Source: Paeniglutamicibacter sulfureus
Lineage (GTDB): Bacteria; Actinomycetota; Actinomycetes; Actinomycetales; Micrococcaceae
Assembly (NCBI RefSeq): GCF_030512175.1
Contig: NZ_JAULBL010000002.1
Coordinates: 1,424,149-1,488,148 of the forward strand
Reading direction: 5' to 3'
DNA: 64,000 nt
Shown: positions 60,384 to 64,000 of the stretch, in pieces
How the letters are laid out: every line of letters begins with the position of its first letter
Position numbering within the stretch: the stretch's first letter is position 1
Notes under the pieces: generated by a model
Told to the model about the DNA's origin: nothing
Database searches by the model: none
Seen by the model: only the letters and a program-made list of their open reading frames with translations
Made by a program: the position numbers and the translations under genes

Positions 60384-62216
60384 CTAGAACAGCGGCGGGG
60401 TGGGGCTGTTGCTTCGCCAGTAGTTGTTGCGCCGGGGCTTCTGTTCGGGGTCCATGAACTTGGGCAGGATGACGCTGAAGAGTCCGTCGGTGTCGCGGAC
60501 GACTGTCATGAGTCCGGTGTGGAAGCCGTGATGGGCCGAGGTGCATGCCGGGACGCCCGAATTGACCTCAGTCTTCCCGCCCGTGGCGAATGGTTGGAAA
60601 TGGTGGATTTCACAATGCTCGGGAGGCACGGTGCAGCCTGGCACGATGCATCCGCCGTAGATGCCGAGGATGATTTCGCGCATGTAGTCGGGGAAGAAGC
60701 GTTGCTCCTGCCCGAGATCCAGGATCTGGCTGTCACCGCCCATGACCGCGGGGATGGCTCCGCCGTTGCATAGGGCCTGGCGCAATTCCGCGGGGGAAAG
60801 TTGTTGGCCGTGGTTGGTGAGGCCGTGGGTGTCGGCCAGGCCCTGGAGTTCGGCAAGGGTTGCAATGATGAGGGTCTTGGGTGAGGGCAGACCTGTGGTC
60901 TTCTTCCCGTTGCTCGGTTTGCCGGCGGTCTTGATGAGGTTCATCAGGCCTTGAAGATGTCGTTGGGGCGGCGTCAGTCCGTCTGTTCCCAAGGACGTCG
61001 AGTTCATGGTGACCGGATCACCGGCCCCCAAGCCGTTTCCCTTGGTTCGGGTGGCTCCATCTGAGTTGCCGGAGAACAGATTGTTCGGGTTGATCTCGAG
61101 GGAGTCCAAGGAAAGGGAGTTGACGATCGCCTGGTCGGTCAATGGTTGGCCGGTGGCGGCGTCGACGAGAAAGTCCGGGAAGCTCGCACCGGCACCGGCA
61201 CCGGCACCGGCGCCAGCGTTCGTCGACTGGTCGGTGGATTCACTGGAAGTGCCGCCATGGCCATTGGCGTCTTCGGCCGTGGCGAGGGCTTGTTGGAGCA
61301 GCCCGTCGCGGTCCCCGGCCTTGGTCCGGGGATTGTCGGTTTGTGCGCAGAGGGCCAGAAGGGTAGCGGTGTCGGCCGGGAGGGTACGGAGCAGGAATTC
61401 GCCGATGCCGCCGGTGGTCCCACGGTAGAAGAGCCCGACCTTGGTGCGCAGGATTTCCGCGGGGACGTCCTTGATGCCGTGTTCGAGCGCGGTCCGGATG
61501 CCGGCGAGAAGCTTGGCGGTGGTGCGGGGATCCTCGCGGCGGACGGATTCGGCGACCTGTGCCTCCAGCTGCCCGGACAGCACGGCAGGGTCTGGTTGCT
61601 GGTTGATGTGGGGCGTGAGTTTTTCGAGCCTGCGGGCGGCGGCGCTAATTTCCTTCGGGTCGGCGGTGCCGTTGGCGAAGTCTTCCGCCAGGAGCGGGAA
61701 GCGGGGTGGCTGCTCAATGCCGTGGATGTCGGTGCCCGGCAGCAGGAGGTCGATGCTGTTGACACGCTCGCGGGCCTGGAAATATCCCACGTTCAGGGTC
61801 CCGGCGAGCAGTTCGGCGGTGTCCCGGAAGACGAGGCGCCCGGTGGGTACGGTGGCCGGGTCCGCCGGCAATTCCAGGGTGCCGTCGTTGTATGCTGCCG
61901 GGTCGCGGTGGATGGCGGCGATGGCGTCGAAAGTGGCCTCGGGCAGTTCGTGGGCCAGGGTGCGCCTGGCGGTGTCGGCGGCCAGCAGTTGCGCGTGTGC
62001 GGCTGCGCGGTGTCCGTCCTCGGCGGCGTGGGCGAAGAGCAACGCGGCGGTGGGGGAGGTGGTGCTGGCGGCAACGCGTCGGGACAGGTCCCGGATGATG
62101 CGCTGGGCCTCCAGCAGGGCGCGCAGCTCATCGTCCGGGGCCAAGGAGTGCCCCGGATTGCCACGGGTGCCCGTGGCCAGTGCGATGAACCGGTCGGTGT
62201 CCATGTCCACCAGCAT
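60384..62216 (-). CDS. DUF222 domain HNH endonuclease-like protein (13E12 type)
   Basis: About 610 residues. The N-terminal DUF222 region is helical. The middle is low-complexity, with Ala-Gly repeats (AGAGAGAGA), and is likely a linker. The C-terminal HNH motif is CIVPGCTVPPEHCEIHHFQP and later HHGFHTG, with the His-Asn-His pattern and two Cys for metal. The family is multicopy in many actinobacteria (13E12 repeat proteins) and its role is unclear. The start is uncertain: ATG 62216 (preceded by GCGGGG) is chosen; TTG 62264 and ATG 62204 are in frame. No recombinase or repeats flank it. Confidence 0.85.
   Translation of the reverse strand: MLVDMDTDRFIALATGTRGNPGHSLAPDDELRALLEAQRIIRDLSRRVAASTTSPTAALLFAHAAEDGHRAAAHAQLLAADTARRTLAHELPEATFDAIAAIHRDPAAYNDGTLELPADPATVPTGRLVFRDTAELLAGTLNVGYFQARERVNSIDLLLPGTDIHGIEQPPRFPLLAEDFANGTADPKEISAAARRLEKLTPHINQQPDPAVLSGQLEAQVAESVRREDPRTTAKLLAGIRTALEHGIKDVPAEILRTKVGLFYRGTTGGIGEFLLRTLPADTATLLALCAQTDNPRTKAGDRDGLLQQALATAEDANGHGGTSSESTDQSTNAGAGAGAGAGASFPDFLVDAATGQPLTDQAIVNSLSLDSLEINPNNLFSGNSDGATRTKGNGLGAGDPVTMNSTSLGTDGLTPPQRHLQGLMNLIKTAGKPSNGKKTTGLPSPKTLIIATLAELQGLADTHGLTNHGQQLSPAELRQALCNGGAIPAVMGGDSQILDLGQEQRFFPDYMREIILGIYGGCIVPGCTVPPEHCEIHHFQPFATGGKTEVNSGVPACTSAHHGFHTGLMTVVRDTDGLFSVILPKFMDPEQKPRRNNYWRSNSPTPPLF
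61188..61220. repeat. CCGGCA hexanucleotide microsatellite in the HNH gene
   Basis: About four tandem copies of a GGCACC/CCGGCA hexamer encode the Ala-Gly linker between the DUF222 and HNH halves. Copy change keeps the frame. Confidence 0.75.
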
Positions 62217-62311
62217 GCACCCCGCTGGCGATTGGCGGGCGCGGGATTCGGAAACTGTGGACAACTACGCAGCAGGGATGCAGGTGAGGCGCAGCCCCCC
62301 TGGCGCGCCGC

Positions 62312-62896
62312 TTAAGAGGCCAGTGATTCCCCCGGCCACAGCCCGGCCGCCCCGTCGCCGGGCTCGACCAGCTCGGTTTCTGTGTGGAAGATCCGCAACC
62401 CGCGGGCCTCGTAATTGGCCAGGGCCGCCGGTCCATCCAGCGAACAGGTGTGCACCCAGACCCGGCTCACCGGCGGGAAGCCCCCGACCCGGGCGTCGAG
62501 GTCCCAGGCCCGCGATAGACCCTCCGTCAACAGGGCCCCGCCCAGGCCGCGCCCGATGCACTGCGGGAAAAGGCCGAAGTACATGATCTCGACCTCGGTG
62601 CCGGAATCCTCGATCCGTCCGCTCAATTCGACGTATCCGCCCGGTGCCCCGTCGACGTAAAGCACGTGGGTCTCGGATCCCGGGGCGCGAAGAAGCGACT
62701 CCCAGGCGCTGCGGGTGAGGGAGAGCCTGTCGGACCAATTCCAGCCGCTGCCCACGCCCTGGTACAGGAACTTGCTGAACTCCGGGGTGATCTCCGCGAC
62801 CCGCTCGATCCGGGCATCGGCCGGGAGGGCACGGGACGAGGGGCGAAGCTCCCCGGCAGAGAGCTGCTGCAGGTGTGTGGTGGTGATCTCGATCAT
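62312..62896 (-). CDS. GNAT family acetyltransferase
   Basis: About 194 residues with a complete GNAT fold. EIMYFGLFPQCIGRGLGGAL is the acetyl-CoA strand and loop, and WVHTCSLDGPAALANYEARG is the C-terminal strand-helix. The N-terminus has HVLYVDGAPGGYVELSG. The FGL-P-x-x-x-GRG loop is like small-molecule or streptothricin-type acetyltransferases, but the substrate is not readable. ATG 62896, 62905 and 62908 are all in frame; 62896 has TGGAA six bases upstream. It diverges from the methyltransferase gene to its right. Confidence 0.86.
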   Translation of the reverse strand: MIEITTTHLQQLSAGELRPSSRALPADARIERVAEITPEFSKFLYQGVGSGWNWSDRLSLTRSAWESLLRAPGSETHVLYVDGAPGGYVELSGRIEDSGTEVEIMYFGLFPQCIGRGLGGALLTEGLSRAWDLDARVGGFPPVSRVWVHTCSLDGPAALANYEARGLRIFHTETELVEPGDGAAGLWPGESLAS

Positions 62897-62941
62897 GGAT
62901 TCCATCATAGGCAGGACGGAGCCCCGTTTTCCCCGGATCGC

Positions 62942-62947
62942 TAGACT
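62942..62947 (+). promoter_or_regulatory. -10 box for leaderless methyltransferase mRNA
   Basis: TAGACT lies seven bases before the GTG at 62955, with no ribosome site. Confidence 0.5.
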
Positions 62948-62954
62948 GTGGGAC

Positions 62955-64000
62955 GTGACTTCCACCGAAAACTTTTCCCAGGTTCCCGATGCGCCGCGCA
63001 GCGACGACGTCCGTCTTCTTGAACAACTCGCCGGGGACCTGCGGCGGGCGGAATACGCGCACGAAGCCATCACGGAGTTCCTGGGGGACAGCGCCCACGA
63101 GGCGCTGATGCGCGACCAGCTCATCCCCGCACTGCGCCGCATCGCGGCCCAGCCCGAGCCAACCGCGCTGGGAACCATCCTCGGGATGTTCATGCTGGGC
63201 ACCGATGTCGGGGACGACGAGGTCGCCGCCGCTTTCCCCGCCACCGGGATCGAGGGGTTGCGCGCGCTGGGCCTGATCGAGGATGCCGACGGCAGCCGGA
63301 ACCGCCGGGCCCGGATCGACCTGCGTCCGCACGCCTCGGATGCCGACGCGGAGATCTGGGTGGCCAGCGACCTGGGTGCCCACCAGCGGCCCGGCGTGCT
63401 GCGCCACGACCACGTGCTGGGCATCGGGCAGGCCTCCCTGACACTCGCCCAGACCACGGTCCGCCCGCAGGTCGACAGCGCCCTGGACCTGGGCACCGGC
63501 TGCGGCATCCAGGCCTTCCACCTGCTTTCCCACGCACGCCGCGTCGTCGCCACCGACATCTCGGTCCGCGCGCTGGGGTTCACGCGCTTCAACCTGCTGC
63601 TAAACCACCAGGCCCTGGACATCGATCCCGGGGACCTTTCGGCCCGTGTGGACCTGCGCCTGGGTTCCCTGCTCGAACCGGTGGCGGGGGAGCGCTTTGA
63701 CCTGGTGGTTTCCAACCCGCCCTTCGTCATCACCCCGCGCACCGCCGGCCAGGACGATTCCGAGCGCTTCACCTACCGCGACGGCGGGATGCCGGGGGAT
63801 TCCCTGGTGGCCACCCTCGTGCGCACCCTGCCCGGGGTCCTGAAGCCCGGGGGCTGTGCGCAGATGCTGGCCAACTGGGAAATCACCGCCGCGGAGAACC
63901 CCGAGGAGGAACCCGACTGGAGCGCCGGGCCGCGCTCCTGGCTTACCGGCGACACCGAGGCCTGGTTCATCCAGCGCGAGGTCGTCAGCCCCACCGGGTA
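62955..64000 (+). CDS. NPPF-motif SAM-dependent methyltransferase (C-terminus beyond window)
   Basis: 348 codons visible, running off the right edge. An N-terminal helical/winged domain of about 130 residues precedes the methyltransferase fold: SALDLGTGCGIQAFHLLSHA (motif I), VVATDISVRALGFTRFNLLL (motif II) and LVVSNPPFVITP (the catalytic NPPF). NPP(Y/F) enzymes methylate an amide or exocyclic nitrogen, for instance in Gln, adenine or guanine. The layout fits actinobacterial relatives of HemK/RlmG, target unknown. The GTG is seven bases after TAGACT, so the mRNA is probably leaderless. Confidence 0.87.
   Translation, partial: MTSTENFSQVPDAPRSDDVRLLEQLAGDLRRAEYAHEAITEFLGDSAHEALMRDQLIPALRRIAAQPEPTALGTILGMFMLGTDVGDDEVAAAFPATGIEGLRALGLIEDADGSRNRRARIDLRPHASDADAEIWVASDLGAHQRPGVLRHDHVLGIGQASLTLAQTTVRPQVDSALDLGTGCGIQAFHLLSHARRVVATDISVRALGFTRFNLLLNHQALDIDPGDLSARVDLRLGSLLEPVAGERFDLVVSNPPFVITPRTAGQDDSERFTYRDGGMPGDSLVATLVRTLPGVLKPGGCAQMLANWEITAAENPEEEPDWSAGPRSWLTGDTEAWFIQREVVSPTG

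Noticed and set aside
60384-62216. HNH protein considered as part of a mobile element or defence island
   Set aside because: There is no transposase, integrase, methylase partner, terminal repeat or composition break around it; flanking genes are ordinary.
62265-63533. 422-codon minus-strand frame spanning the last GNAT and methyltransferase genes
   Set aside because: It crosses two real genes on both strands and its translation is low-complexity.

Overview
This 64-kb window is chromosomal DNA from a high-GC actinobacterium. The likely family is Micrococcaceae (an Arthrobacter or Paeniglutamicibacter type organism). The evidence is the high G+C content, dense GTG/TTG starts, an HspR-controlled dnaK operon, a GlxR-type Crp regulator, DUF3073 and septum-formation family proteins, a MarP-like protease, and the actinobacterial 'helicase/secretion neighborhood' Tad locus. 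I saw no rRNA, tRNA, insertion sequence, prophage or CRISPR array. Both ends cut through genes.

Layout. 0-6 kb: a P-loop kinase-like gene coupled to a low-molecular-weight phosphatase whose nucleophilic Cys reads as Ser, a LysE exporter, a GH1 beta-glucosidase, and a divergent marR/MMPL pair sharing a palindromic operator. 6-9 kb: a DEAD-box RNA helicase with a long leader and an 87-bp internal tandem repeat, then a small multidrug-export family membrane protein. 9-14.5 kb: the heat-shock operon dnaK-grpE-dnaJ-hspR plus a coupled DUF1023 hydrolase, with HspR boxes (HAIR) at dnaK. 14.5-18 kb: trmB preceded by an apparently frameshifted gene, then yccF, a PhnB-like protein and yceI. 18-22 kb: clpB with its own HAIR box, a septum-formation family protein, and DUF3073. 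22-30.5 kb: a sirtuin and two purine units (purF-purM leftward, purD-purC rightward), with an asparaginase, a sterol-carrier-like protein and a methyltransferase between them. 30.5-35.3 kb: a heterodimeric ABC exporter and a metallophosphoesterase. 35.3-41.4 kb: a bifunctional PBP, DUF4177, RidA, Nudix, a Crp-family regulator and a MarP-like membrane protease. 41.4-50.8 kb: DUF2332, YjbR, aroQ, acs, a large disordered membrane protein, nth, a CoA-type Nudix and a family-A polymerase. 51-58.4 kb: the Tad pilus locus and its convergent MrfA-like helicase. 58.4-64 kb: an acetyltransferase, trhO, a DUF222-HNH endonuclease, a second acetyltransferase and a partial methyltransferase.

How the parts work together. 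HspR, encoded in the dnaK operon, probably represses both dnaK and clpB through HAIR sites visible upstream of each, so the DnaK-GrpE-DnaJ and ClpB disaggregation system forms one circuit. The grpE-dnaJ gap holds a large three-helix hairpin that could set relative expression. The marR product probably controls itself and the MMPL exporter through one palindrome that lies in the spacer of the MMPL promoter. The Crp-family regulator has a near-consensus Crp site in its own upstream region. A recurrent architecture, TANNNT 6-8 nt before the start codon with no Shine-Dalgarno, suggests that about a dozen genes here are read from leaderless mRNAs. Convergent gene pairs are separated by long perfect hairpins that can terminate in both directions.

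Most of the window is ordinary core genome. The observations most worth checking are the Cys-to-Ser phosphatase, the grpE-dnaJ structured element, the leaderless promoter set, the frameshifted gene before trmB, and the hydrolase translationally coupled to hspR.
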